From assembly GCA_016190245.1 (NCBI GenBank), contig JACPQY010000048.1:32969-96968 (forward strand): a stretch of 64,000 nucleotides of DNA, in the 5' to 3' direction. Within the stretch, counting starts at the first letter, position 1. Every line of letters starts with the position of its first letter. Under the pieces are notes generated by a model, which made no database searches, had not been told where the DNA came from, and saw nothing but the letters and a program-made list of their open reading frames with translations. The DNA comes from Nitrospirota bacterium. Lineage in GTDB: Bacteria > JACPQY01. A program made the position numbers and the translations under genes. Below, piece after piece: positions 43,048 to 51,482 of the stretch.

Positions 43048-43920
43048 TCAGGCGCTGCCGTCGCGGAGGGTGGCCTCGACGGAGCGGAGGAGGCCCTCCG
43101 GACTCTTCCACATGATGCGCTCGGCAGGCACGCCGCCCGCCAGCGCGGCGGCGGCGTCCAGGACCAGGTTGGTGAGCTCGCGCTGGGAGGGGCGCATGAC
43201 GGTGCGTTCGAGGCACATTCGGAACGCCTGCGTTTTCGCCAGGGCTTGGCGGGCATCGTGGTGATGCTTCTCGAGGAATATCAGACTCCGGACCCGTCCA
43301 GAGGAGCCGGATGCGGGCCACTCCCGGCCCTTGGGCCGGGGCAACTCTCCCCAGAACGGCGAAGCGAATGCGGCGGCCGGGGTCGGTTGCGCGCGTACGA
43401 GGGCGAACTCGTCCGTGAGCACGCCTGCGCAGATTTCCCGTTTCATCAGCTCCCGCGAGATGGTGGTCTTGCCGTGGCCGGAAGGGGCCGCGAACAGGCA
43501 GGCGCTCCCGCCCGGCAGGATCACCGCCGCGGAGTGGAGGGCAAGTCCCGAGCGGAAGGGAAGATAGCCCGCCAGAAACGTCCTCAGGAAGGAAGAAAAC
43601 GCCGAGAAGCGGGGTTGAATGACTGCCGCACCGAGGCCCGAGGCCACGTCGAACTCTGCCTCGAAGGTCGCGTGGCGGGCGGACCATCTTCCGTCCCGCA
43701 CGACGATTTCCGGCGGTTCATCTCCTCGATCCGCGCCGGTTCCCGGGCTTTCCGAGCGCCTCTCTCGAACTGTCCAGCAGACGGTCGAGTGGGGCAGGAG
43801 CGAGGGGTCATCCTGCGTGACGAACGGGCCGAGCAGGTTCAGGATCTCAGCCCGGCAGGAGACAGCATCGAGCTGGAGAGAGAAATCCAATCCTGCAACT
43901 CGCGCGTCGAGGGAATCCAT
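43048..43920 (-). CDS. HprK-like P-loop ATPase/kinase
   Basis: About 290 residues with a P-loop ACLFAAPSGHGKTTISRELM, a downstream acidic segment VLTDEFALVRAQ, and SLIFLEKHHHDARQAL with the basic residues seen in HPr kinase/phosphorylase-related proteins of the 'PEP carboxykinase-like' P-loop group. These are often found with surface or peptide-modification genes. The substrate is unknown. ATG 43920 is used; a GTG at 43941 would overlap the divergent metalloprotease start. The start region is only 2 bases from that ATG, so the two genes share a promoter region inside each other's 5' ends. Confidence 0.7.
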   Translation of the reverse strand: MDSLDARVAGLDFSLQLDAVSCRAEILNLLGPFVTQDDPSLLPHSTVCWTVRERRSESPGTGADRGDEPPEIVVRDGRWSARHATFEAEFDVASGLGAAVIQPRFSAFSSFLRTFLAGYLPFRSGLALHSAAVILPGGSACLFAAPSGHGKTTISRELMKREICAGVLTDEFALVRAQPTPAAAFASPFWGELPRPKGREWPASGSSGRVRSLIFLEKHHHDARQALAKTQAFRMCLERTVMRPSQRELTNLVLDAAAALAGGVPAERIMWKSPEGLLRSVEATLRDGSA

Positions 43921-43922
43921 CC

Positions 43923-45857
43923 ATGATTCAGCATAGCCCACACGCGCACGGGAGGAAATGGGTCCACGCCACGCTCGTGAGCGCCGTCATGTGGTCTGTC
44001 GCGGGAACCTCGGACTCGCGAGAATATCCCACGGGGCTGCGCGAACGCTTTCCGCCGGGTTCCTCCTTCGGTCGGGCAGCCCACGGCTGGGTGGAGGCCG
44101 TGCGTGAAGGGCGACTCGCGCCCCCGAGAGAGTCTCCCGGTCGAGCCGAGGTCGCCCAACCCCGCACGATGGATGTGCCCGTCTTCCTGCTGCGCTACCT
44201 GGGGGAGACCGAACCGTGGGTGCCGTCTTCGATCTCAAGCCTTCTTTTCGGGGAGCAAGCGGGCTCGCTGCGGGCCGCCTATCGCGAATACACGTACGAC
44301 CGCCTCGACGTGCGCGGGGAGGTCTACGGTTGGCACCAGCTCGCGCGAGACCGCGCGTACTACGAGCAGCACTCGACGGACGCGAAGGGGCAGCCGTGTG
44401 CCGGCCTCTGTCTGGAAAAGGAGGGGGGGGCGGGCCCGATGGTGCGGGAAGCCCTGCAGCGTTTCGACCCCGAGGTGGACTTCGGGCGGTTCGACAACGA
44501 CGGTCCCGACGGGCAGGCGAATTCGGGTGACGACGACGGCATCGTCGATTCGCTCTTTCTCGTCCAGAACGGAAAGGGCGGGGAGTGCGGCGGGCCGTAT
44601 GTCTTCTCGCACTATTTCCAGTACGCCGGCTGGTTCGGGAACGCGTTCGAGACGAACGATGTCTCCCGCCGTCCGGGGGGGGGGAAGATCCTCGTAGACG
44701 ATTACGTCATGCAGCCCGCCATCTCCTGCGTGGGGGGTGGCATGATCGAGGTCGGCGTTTTTGCGCACGAGTTTGGCCACGCGCTTGGACTTCCGGATCT
44801 CTATGACACAGATTTCTCGAGCAGCGGTGTGGGCGTCTGGGATCTCATGGGCAGGGGCGGCTTCGGCGGTGACGGGCGCTCGCCGGAGCGCCCCACGCAC
44901 CTCTCTGCGTGGAGCAAGGTTTACATTGGGTTGTTCGAGCCCGTCACACTCCCCCGGTGCCTCGCCGGGGCGACGCTGCCGCCCGCTGAGACCAGCCCCG
45001 TGGCGTACAAGCTGGCCGTGAACGCCGCCGAATATTTCCTGGTCGAGTGCCGCCGCCGCGTGGGACTGGATGCCTTGCTCCCCGGGGACGGACTTTTGAT
45101 CTGGCATGTGGATGAGCAGGTCTGCGCCGCGCGGTACGACGACAACACGGTGAATGACGACGAGGCCCACCGTTGTGTGGCCCTCCTCGAGGCCGACGGT
45201 CGGGGCGACTTGGATCGGCCAGGGGCCGCCGGCAGCGCAGGCGATCCCTACCCGGGGATCACAGCCGCGACCCGGTGGACCTGCGACACGGGACCGAGTT
45301 CGGCGGCCTACGACGGGACCTGCGCCGGTTTCTACATCACCGAGATCGCCTCACCCACGGAGGCCGGGTGCGTGGTGCGCGCCACCAAGCTGAAGGAGCC
45401 GGCACCGGGGGGAAGGGTTGGAGGCCTGGGCTCGTCGCCTGAGATCAAGATGACGTTTACCCGCCCGCTCGGGAGCGACCAGAATTGGATCTCTCTGTTC
45501 CAATTGGCCCCGCCTGCCGACCTCGAGGCGACCCCGGGTGCCGGGCCGGCCGAACTTCTCCTGCGTCCGCGACTCGCGGAGGGAACAACCTACACGCTGG
45601 CGACCTCCGCGCCCCTCAAGGACGAATGCGGGGGCGAAGCGGACTCGTTTTCCCTCGAACTGGACACCAATCCCGATGGTGGCGGTTGCGGTTGCGCCCT
45701 CGTGGGCGGTCCGACTCCAAGGGATCTGGGCTGGCTGCCCCTCTTCGCGTGGCTCGCGTTCTGCTTTCGGCGCCGGCCGAGGAGCCGAGGTTCCGCTACG
45801 GTGCTTCCCCCTCCGAGGGGCGCGATTTCTTGCGCCGCACCGCAACCTGACTCTTGA
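43923..45857 (+). CDS. M6-family metalloprotease with MYXO-CTERM-like tail
   Basis: A 644-residue zinc protease of the immune-inhibitor A (M6) type. The metal site is VGVFAHEFGHALGLPDLYD (HEFGH, with a downstream Asp), followed by VGVWDLMGRGGFGG and HLSAWSKVYIGLFEP. The upstream part has DNDGPDGQANSGDDDGIVDS, a calcium-like acidic stretch. The C-terminus carries GGGCGCALVGG, a hydrophobic helix (LGWLPLFAWLAFCF) and RRRPRSR, the MYXO-CTERM layout for surface anchoring. About 20 further residues follow and are encoded over the end of the convergent response regulator (62-base overlap). Two G8-G10 runs lie in the gene. Confidence 0.85.
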   Translation: MIQHSPHAHGRKWVHATLVSAVMWSVAGTSDSREYPTGLRERFPPGSSFGRAAHGWVEAVREGRLAPPRESPGRAEVAQPRTMDVPVFLLRYLGETEPWVPSSISSLLFGEQAGSLRAAYREYTYDRLDVRGEVYGWHQLARDRAYYEQHSTDAKGQPCAGLCLEKEGGAGPMVREALQRFDPEVDFGRFDNDGPDGQANSGDDDGIVDSLFLVQNGKGGECGGPYVFSHYFQYAGWFGNAFETNDVSRRPGGGKILVDDYVMQPAISCVGGGMIEVGVFAHEFGHALGLPDLYDTDFSSSGVGVWDLMGRGGFGGDGRSPERPTHLSAWSKVYIGLFEPVTLPRCLAGATLPPAETSPVAYKLAVNAAEYFLVECRRRVGLDALLPGDGLLIWHVDEQVCAARYDDNTVNDDEAHRCVALLEADGRGDLDRPGAAGSAGDPYPGITAATRWTCDTGPSSAAYDGTCAGFYITEIASPTEAGCVVRATKLKEPAPGGRVGGLGSSPEIKMTFTRPLGSDQNWISLFQLAPPADLEATPGAGPAELLLRPRLAEGTTYTLATSAPLKDECGGEADSFSLELDTNPDGGGCGCALVGGPTPRDLGWLPLFAWLAFCFRRRPRSRGSATVLPPPRGAISCAAPQPDS

Positions 45858-46245
45858 GGGTGTCCACCCGGGTCTTGTCCCGCAGCCGCGCGCGCACCCG
45901 AGCCACGAGATCCTCCTGGTAAAACGGTTTCTCGATGAAGTCCACGGCACCCAATTCCATGCATCGCGTGATGTCCTTGCGCTCTCGCCTCGCTGTCACC
46001 ACGATGACGGGGATGTTTGGAAACTTGTCCTCCACGATGGCAAGAAAACGGAATCCGTCGATGTCGGGCATGTTGATGTCCAGAAGAATGATGTCCACAT
46101 CCCGGCTCGAAACGGCCTTGATGCCCTCGGCGCCCCCCGGAGCCTCGATCACCTCCCAAGGCTCTCCCGATTTCCGCAACATGTCGATGCACTCCTTGCG
46201 GAAGAGTTCGGAATCGTCCACCACCAGGATGCGTGCATTGCTCAA
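45796..46245 (-). CDS. Response regulator receiver protein
   Basis: A 149-residue receiver domain: ARILVVDDSELFRKE (acidic pocket), IILLDINMPDIDGFRFL with the phospho-Asp, VIVVTARRERKDI with the conserved Thr, and VDFIEKPFYQEDLV with the Lys. A basic tail (VRRKKSRPSEGEAP) follows, with no output domain, so it should act through protein contacts as CheY-like proteins do. No histidine kinase is adjacent. Its 3' end overlaps that of the metalloprotease gene. The 208 bases before the next gene hold nothing I recognise. Confidence 0.93.
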   Translation of the reverse strand: MSNARILVVDDSELFRKECIDMLRKSGEPWEVIEAPGGAEGIKAVSSRDVDIILLDINMPDIDGFRFLAIVEDKFPNIPVIVVTARRERKDITRCMELGAVDFIEKPFYQEDLVARVRARLRDKTRVDTLKSQVAVRRKKSRPSEGEAP

Positions 46246-46453
46246 GGTTTTCTCCTCGGCCGGCGCGGGTCGATCCGGCCGGCTCCCCTCTGGATCGTCT
46301 GAGGCCGCTTAGGGGGCGATTGTACCGGCTGGCCGGGCGGCGTCAAGCCCAATCGCCGGAGGTCGGCTATTTCCGACGATACCATCGTGATCTGCTGACG
46401 CGAATCGCACCTGGCCGGAGGGGCGGCGGCTGAAACGGAACAGCAGATGCACC

Positions 46454-48034
46454 TCACGGTCGGTTCTTGGGGGGGACACCACTCGACCAGCGTTCGGCCA
46501 AGGCCGTGATCGTGAGGCTCGGGTTGACCCCGATGTTGACGGGGAGAGCGGATCCGTCCACTACATGCAGGCCCGGATACCCGAAGACTTGGTGATGGGC
46601 GTCAATCACCCCCGTCTCCGGCGAGGCACCGATGGCGCAACCGCCCAGGAGGTGGGCCGTAACGGATCGGTTGAGGACGCTCTCGAGGAGCACGTTGAGC
46701 GGAGTGCCACCCGCGTGCTCCGCGAAGATTCGGGCCGCCCGGTTCGCGACAGGAAGATAGGTTGGCGCACGGTGCTCCGGCACGACCTCCGATCGGAGCC
46801 GCCTGCGGAAGGGTGGGAAGATGCCCCTGGAGTACCGGAATCCCACTTGGCTGTCCGAGTGTTGCATGACGGTCAACACGCTGACGCGGCGGCCGTAGTT
46901 CTGCGTGCGCCAGGCCACCGTGGAATGTGCGGGATGGGTCAAAAACCGGGCGAGCGTTTTCAAACTTCGCCGCCAGGGCAGCGAGTCGTCCACCATCGGC
47001 CCCATCTGCCACTTGGAGAGCCGGTCTTCAGCCGGAAAACGATTCTGCGTGATGTGTGTCTGCGCATCCGGGAAGAAATGGGACGACACGGTGGGGCCGT
47101 CCGTGAGGTCCTTCGCAGGATCCCCGGAAAGAATCCCGACAATGGCTTCGCTGTTGGTCCGCACGGCTTTCCCCAGGGCCGGAGAAAGGCCGGGCAGCGT
47201 TCGATGCTCGTCGCGGCACCGCAGGAGAAGCTCCACCGTTCCGACCACGCCCGCCGAGAGGACAACGCTCGCCGCCTTCAACGTGGCACGGCCCGACGCG
47301 GCATTGAAGGGGTCCGAAACCTCCACGGCGTAGCCGCCCGTTTCGAGCGGAATGATTCGTGTGGCCTTGCGCCTCGGCAGAATCTCCACCCCGAGCTTCT
47401 CCGCGAGATGGAGGTAGTTCTTGTCGAGGCTGTTCTTGGCATCGTAGGGACACCCCGTGATGCAACCGCCGCAGAAGCGGCAGCCTCTCCGGGGCGGGCC
47501 CTGGCCGCCATAATAGGGATCGGGCTGATCCGTCTCGGAGTTTCCGAAATAGAGACCGAGCGGCACCGGGCCGAAGGTGGACTCTGCCTCCATCGAGCGC
47601 GACGTGAGGCGCAAGTACTCGTCCATTTCACCGAGCTTGGGATTCATCGTCTCCCCGAGCATCCGGCGTGCGGTCGCATAGTGGGGGGACAACTCCTCAG
47701 CCCATCCCGATCCGAGCGCCGGCCAAGCGGGGTCACGAAACACGTCCGGGCGCGGCTCGAGGAGGACCGCCGCGTAAACGAGCGAGCCGCCGCCGACGCC
47801 GACCCCGCCCACGGCTCCGAGGTGCCTGAAGATGTGGACCGCAAAATAGCCGTGGAAGCCGAGCCGGGGAAGCCAGAGCAGGCGCCGGGGATCCGCCCAC
47901 GCCGCCTCGATCTCGCGCGCTCCGATCCGGCGTCCCTGTTCGATCACCGTCACGCGGTAGCCTTTCTCCGCCAGCCGGAGCGCGGCAACGCTTCCGCCGA
48001 ACCCGCTCCCGACCACGATGAAATCGCAGTCCAT
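46454..48034 (-). CDS. GMC-family oxidoreductase (cholesterol-oxidase-like)
   Basis: A 526-residue FAD oxidoreductase. The dinucleotide-binding start is DCDFIVVGSGFGGSVAALRLAEKG. VGVGGGSLVYAAVLL follows. A cysteine-rich insert GCRFCGGCITGCPYDAKNSLD resembles the motif in one cholesterol oxidase/GMC subgroup. The C-terminal domain has HLLGGCAIGASPETGVID, YPGLHVVDGSALPVNIGVNP and SLTITALAER. It oxidises a hydroxyl group on a lipid or sterol-like substrate; the actual substrate is not known. With the fused IpdAB-like transferase elsewhere, a sterol link is tempting but weak. It lies next to a membrane protein. Confidence 0.88.
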   Translation of the reverse strand: MDCDFIVVGSGFGGSVAALRLAEKGYRVTVIEQGRRIGAREIEAAWADPRRLLWLPRLGFHGYFAVHIFRHLGAVGGVGVGGGSLVYAAVLLEPRPDVFRDPAWPALGSGWAEELSPHYATARRMLGETMNPKLGEMDEYLRLTSRSMEAESTFGPVPLGLYFGNSETDQPDPYYGGQGPPRRGCRFCGGCITGCPYDAKNSLDKNYLHLAEKLGVEILPRRKATRIIPLETGGYAVEVSDPFNAASGRATLKAASVVLSAGVVGTVELLLRCRDEHRTLPGLSPALGKAVRTNSEAIVGILSGDPAKDLTDGPTVSSHFFPDAQTHITQNRFPAEDRLSKWQMGPMVDDSLPWRRSLKTLARFLTHPAHSTVAWRTQNYGRRVSVLTVMQHSDSQVGFRYSRGIFPPFRRRLRSEVVPEHRAPTYLPVANRAARIFAEHAGGTPLNVLLESVLNRSVTAHLLGGCAIGASPETGVIDAHHQVFGYPGLHVVDGSALPVNIGVNPSLTITALAERWSSGVPPKNRP

Positions 48035-48065
48035 CGAAGACGGTTGAGGGGTCAGTTATCGGGAG

Positions 48066-48557
48066 TCAGGCCGGCCCGGCCGTCGCCGGCTTAGTCCGCC
48101 TGAGCATCAGGCCAAGGGCCGGCAGAAACACCGCGCCCATGGCCAGGATCACCCAAAACAGGGGCGTGTGGACAATGAGCGGTGCGCCGTCGCCGTGATA
48201 CTCGGCGTATGTGCCGGCGTGGAGGAGTCGGTGCCAACCCCAGAGGGAGATGACAACAATCACGACCCCGTCGCTCACGGCGTGAAGGAGCGCCACGAGG
48301 GGCTGAACGCGCGTGACAAGAACCGCCCCAAGCTCGAACCCCGCCCAGGTGAACAGCATGTACACGCCAAGCATGCCGTAGGTGAGAGCGGCCGGGATGC
48401 TGCCGCTGTCCACGAGGTACATCCAACTCCAGTCCGGATACCGCCTCACGTAGTAGGCGGCAAACGGGACGAACGCCACGAGCACCACCCCGATCGCGCG
48501 CATCCGGGCCGTGCCGCGCGTTTCGGCGCGCAGTAGCCCGTCCTTCCCGCACACCAA
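48066..48557 (-). CDS. Small integral membrane protein, unknown
   Basis: At least 163 residues with four or five membrane helices (RAIGVVLVAFVPFAAYYV, ALTYGMLGVYMLFTWAGF, GVVIVVISLWGWHRLL, TPLFWVILAMGAVFLPALGL). TTG 48557 is used as the start, but the frame stays open upstream and encodes another likely helix (LDLFFTLLIGQAFALV). An AAAGGAGG ribosome-binding site lies near 48620-48630, so the true start may be a non-ATG codon around 48600-48611. No family is recognised. Confidence 0.6.
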   Translation of the reverse strand: MVCGKDGLLRAETRGTARMRAIGVVLVAFVPFAAYYVRRYPDWSWMYLVDSGSIPAALTYGMLGVYMLFTWAGFELGAVLVTRVQPLVALLHAVSDGVVIVVISLWGWHRLLHAGTYAEYHGDGAPLIVHTPLFWVILAMGAVFLPALGLMLRRTKPATAGPA

Positions 48558-48764
48558 GGCGAAGGCCTGACCGATAAGAAGGGTGAAGAAAAGGTCCAGG
48601 GGAATTGTGGCTACGGCCCTCCTTTCCGGTACATGCTTAACTTATAGCATTCCCACCCGGAAAATCCACAGCTTCTGGACTCCCCAGGAAAATGAAAGTA
48701 CAACACCCGTCGGGCAATCCACCGCGTCCGGCTCGCGAGCGGGACCGGTGCCCCGGAGATCGCT

Positions 48765-49361
48765 ATGGACCCTTCCGAGCCTCGATCGAAGCCGCCGGGC
48801 CCCCCGGCCGACGATCTGGAGATCATCCGGCAGGTCCTCGATGGCCGCACCGAGGCGTTCGAAGCGCTGATCCGGAGGTATCAGGACCGTATCTTCGGCT
48901 TCTGCATGGCCACGCTTTCACATCGCCAGGAAGCGGAGGAGGCGGCCCAGGAGGTCTTCCTCAAGGCTTTTCGCTCGCTCAGCACGTTCAGGCGTGAAGC
49001 GAATTTCTCCACGTGGCTCTATCGGGTCGCCGTCAACGAGTGCCGCGATGCTCTCCGGCGGAGGGCACGCCGACGCGAACGGTCCTGGGAGGAGCTTGTC
49101 GAAAAGCACGGCGATGCCCTTGGCCGGATGCTCCTTCATCCTCCGGCCGTTCCTCCTGATGAGAACGCCGAGGAGGCGATCGATGGACTATTTTCGTGTT
49201 TGCGCCCCGAGGACCGTTCTCTCCTCGTGCTTCGCGAGCGCGAGGGGCTGTCCTATGCCGAAATGGCGCGCACCCTCAACTGCTCCGTGGACGCGGTGAA
49301 GGCGCGGCTCAAGCGCGCCCGCCATGCGCTGCGGGTGAAGACGCGACACTTTTCCGGCTGA
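48765..49361 (+). CDS. ECF-type RNA polymerase sigma factor
   Basis: A 198-residue sigma-E-type ECF factor. Region 2 is AFEALIRRYQDRIFGFCMAT through FLKAFRSLSTFRREANFSTW LYRV, and region 4 is RSLLVLREREGLSYAEMART with CSVDAVKARLKRARHAL. It is followed by a zinc-binding anti-sigma gene, a CpxP/Spy-like protein and a TolC-MacA-MacB export set, so it is very likely the operon's own stress regulator. GGAAAA near 48690 with CGTCGG about 16 bases on could be an autoregulated ECF promoter, but this is weak. Confidence 0.93.
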   Translation: MDPSEPRSKPPGPPADDLEIIRQVLDGRTEAFEALIRRYQDRIFGFCMATLSHRQEAEEAAQEVFLKAFRSLSTFRREANFSTWLYRVAVNECRDALRRRARRRERSWEELVEKHGDALGRMLLHPPAVPPDENAEEAIDGLFSCLRPEDRSLLVLREREGLSYAEMARTLNCSVDAVKARLKRARHALRVKTRHFSG

Positions 49362-49388
49362 TCCATCGTCTAATCTCTTAGGGAAGCG

Positions 49389-49844
49389 ATGGATCACATC
49401 CAGCTCAAGGGCCTCCTGTCTCCGTACCGCGACGGGGAACTGGAAGCGGCTGCCCGAGACGAAGTCGCCCGCCACGTGGCCCACTGTGAGGAATGCCGGA
49501 GCGAGCTTGCCGCGTGGGGACGGATGGCGGAAGGGCTCTTTCGCCGACCCCTTCTCTTACCTCCGGATGGCTTCACCGTCCGGCTCATGGCCCGACTGGA
49601 AGATGAGGCCACCCGGAGCGCAGGCGGCATCTGGGACGCGGCGCGCCGGTGGCTCGTGCCGGCTCTCGGGACAGCCGTGGCTGCCTTCGCACTGGTTTTG
49701 GTACTGTCGGAGGATGATCCTGCGCATGACACGGAGGTGCTTCTCTTGGCGGGTGCCAGGGATGACACCGGAACACTGGACTCGCTGCTTGCATCCTCGA
49801 ATGGGATCGAGCCTTTCATCGAACCGCTACTGGAGGAACCATGA
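49389..49844 (+). CDS. Zinc-binding anti-sigma factor
   Basis: A 151-residue anti-sigma protein. The N-terminal zf-HC2 motif is RHVAHCEECRSELAAW (HxxxCxxC), the ZAS-type anti-sigma fold that holds the sigma factor. One membrane helix (WLVPALGTAVAAFALVLVL) lies at about residue 98, followed by an acidic periplasmic tail. It starts 27 bases after the ECF gene and overlaps the next gene by four bases. It should release the sigma factor on envelope stress. Confidence 0.88.
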   Translation: MDHIQLKGLLSPYRDGELEAAARDEVARHVAHCEECRSELAAWGRMAEGLFRRPLLLPPDGFTVRLMARLEDEATRSAGGIWDAARRWLVPALGTAVAAFALVLVLSEDDPAHDTEVLLLAGARDDTGTLDSLLASSNGIEPFIEPLLEEP

Positions 49845-50218
49845 ATCGGCCTTGGAAAGAAATCATCGCAGCTCTTCTCATCGGGCTTTTCCTCGGCGCA
49901 GCAGGGGGCTGGTGGGGCCACCGGTGGCGAATGCAGAGATGGCATGGCGAGGGTCGCGACACGCAACTACTTGAGAAATTCACCTCCCAACTCGACCTCA
50001 CCACGGAGCAGAAAGCCCAGATCGCCTCGATTCTTGAGGCGAACCGACGGAAGGTGGATTCCCTCCGCTCAGAGGTTCACCCCAGGTTCGACGAGATCCG
50101 TTCCTCAGCCGACTCGGAGATAGCCAAGCTGCTGACGCCTGAACAGCAGGTGGAGTTCGAGAAGATGAAAGCCCACCGGGAAGGCCGACGGAAGAGGCGC
50201 CATCCCCCCGACGAGTGA
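49841..50218 (+). CDS. CpxP/Spy-like periplasmic protein (LTxxQ)
   Basis: A 125-residue protein with an N-terminal signal or anchor (IIAALLIGLFLGAAGGWWG) and a helical body with two LTxxQ-type motifs: QLDLTTEQKAQIASILEAN and AKLLTPEQQVEFEKMKAHRE. Spy/CpxP proteins are periplasmic chaperones or stress sensors, and the related heavy-metal resistance (CnrX) proteins release anti-sigma factors. Here it sits between the anti-sigma gene and a TolC gene, so it may be the stress sensor of this sigma system. Confidence 0.8.
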   Translation: MNRPWKEIIAALLIGLFLGAAGGWWGHRWRMQRWHGEGRDTQLLEKFTSQLDLTTEQKAQIASILEANRRKVDSLRSEVHPRFDEIRSSADSEIAKLLTPEQQVEFEKMKAHREGRRKRRHPPDE

Positions 50219-50231
50219 GTCCCGCCCGAAG

Positions 50232-51482
50232 ATGCAGATGCTTGCCCTCGGTTTCCTGCTCATCACCCTTGCCGCTGACGCGACGGCCACCCTGACGTGG
50301 GAGGACTGCCTGCGCGAAACCGCCGCGAACAACCCCGAATTGGCCGCCGCACGGGAGCGCCTCGACTCGTTGCGCGATCGCGAGCTCGCGGCCCGCAGCC
50401 CTTTTCTCCCGCAGTTGTCCGCGGACGCGGGTTTGAGCCGGAGGAACGCATCCTCGGCCGGGGCAGGCTCGGGGACCACGAACGACTTGAGCCTGGGTCT
50501 TTCGGCGAGGCAGAACCTGTTCGCGGGGTGGGAGGACCGGGCGGCGCTGGAGCGGAGCCGGGTGGAGTACGCCCTCGCAGAGGCCGAGCGGGACGACACG
50601 AGTTCCCGGCTTCGGCTTGAACTGGCAACGGCCTTCGCGCGGCTGCGCTACGCGCAAGATGCATTGCGGCTCGCGGAGTCCGTCCTTCTGCGTCGCCGGG
50701 AGAACGTCCGCCTCGTCGAACTCCGTTTCGAAGCCGGTCGCGAGAACAAGGGGTCGCTCCTCCGGAGCAGAGCCGCGGAGAGTCAGGCCCGGCTCGACGT
50801 GTCCCAGGGCGCCCGCGACCTCCATGTGCGGCAGAGGGAATTGGCGCGCATTCTAGCTCGGGGAGAGGCCGCCCCCCTCATCGTCTCAGGAGACCCACCC
50901 CCACTCGCGGAGATCGCCGAGCCGGACGTGCGAGCGATTGCCGACCAAGTGCCCTCCACCCGTCGTGCCCGCGCGTCACTCCAAGCGGCGGGCACGGCCC
51001 TGGAGTCGGCGCGGAGCCAACTCTATCCGAACCTGGACGCCTTCGGCTCCGTCTCTCGAGGAGGCGATCCCTGGCCGCCCGACTCGAACCGATGGTCCGC
51101 CGGGCTTTCCGTTTCCTATCCCTTCTTCCCCGGGGGTCGCACGGCCTACGACATTGGCAGCGCGAGGGCCGAGCAGCGCCGCGCTGAGGCGTTGGTGCGA
51201 GATGCGCGGGAGAGGGCTGCGGTTGACATCGAGGAAGCCCTGGCCGGCCGCCGGAATGCGGTGGAGCGCAGCGAGGTTCAACGGGAATTCCTGGAGGCGG
51301 CGCGCCTGCGGGCGGAAATCGCCCGGAGCCAGTACACCAGCGGACTTCTGTCGTTTCAGGACTGGGATCTCATTGAGAACGATCTCATCTCCAGCGAGAA
51401 AGGTTGGCTGGTTGCGAGGACGGACGTCCGGCTGGCTGAGGCTGCCTGGCTGAAGGCGCTGGGGAAAGGCATCGGCGAGTGA
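50232..51482 (+). CDS. TolC-family outer-membrane efflux protein
   Basis: A 416-residue protein with a signal sequence (MQMLALGFLLITLAADATA) and two repeated outer-membrane-efflux-protein halves: LTWEDCLRETAANNPELAAA through AELERSRVEYALAEAE-type helices, then GLSVSYPFFPGGRTAYDIGS and AARLRAEIARSQYTSGLLSF. It forms the trimeric channel of a tripartite exporter with the MacA and MacB proteins encoded next. It overlaps macA by four bases. Confidence 0.9.
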   Translation: MQMLALGFLLITLAADATATLTWEDCLRETAANNPELAAARERLDSLRDRELAARSPFLPQLSADAGLSRRNASSAGAGSGTTNDLSLGLSARQNLFAGWEDRAALERSRVEYALAEAERDDTSSRLRLELATAFARLRYAQDALRLAESVLLRRRENVRLVELRFEAGRENKGSLLRSRAAESQARLDVSQGARDLHVRQRELARILARGEAAPLIVSGDPPPLAEIAEPDVRAIADQVPSTRRARASLQAAGTALESARSQLYPNLDAFGSVSRGGDPWPPDSNRWSAGLSVSYPFFPGGRTAYDIGSARAEQRRAEALVRDARERAAVDIEEALAGRRNAVERSEVQREFLEAARLRAEIARSQYTSGLLSFQDWDLIENDLISSEKGWLVARTDVRLAEAAWLKALGKGIGE

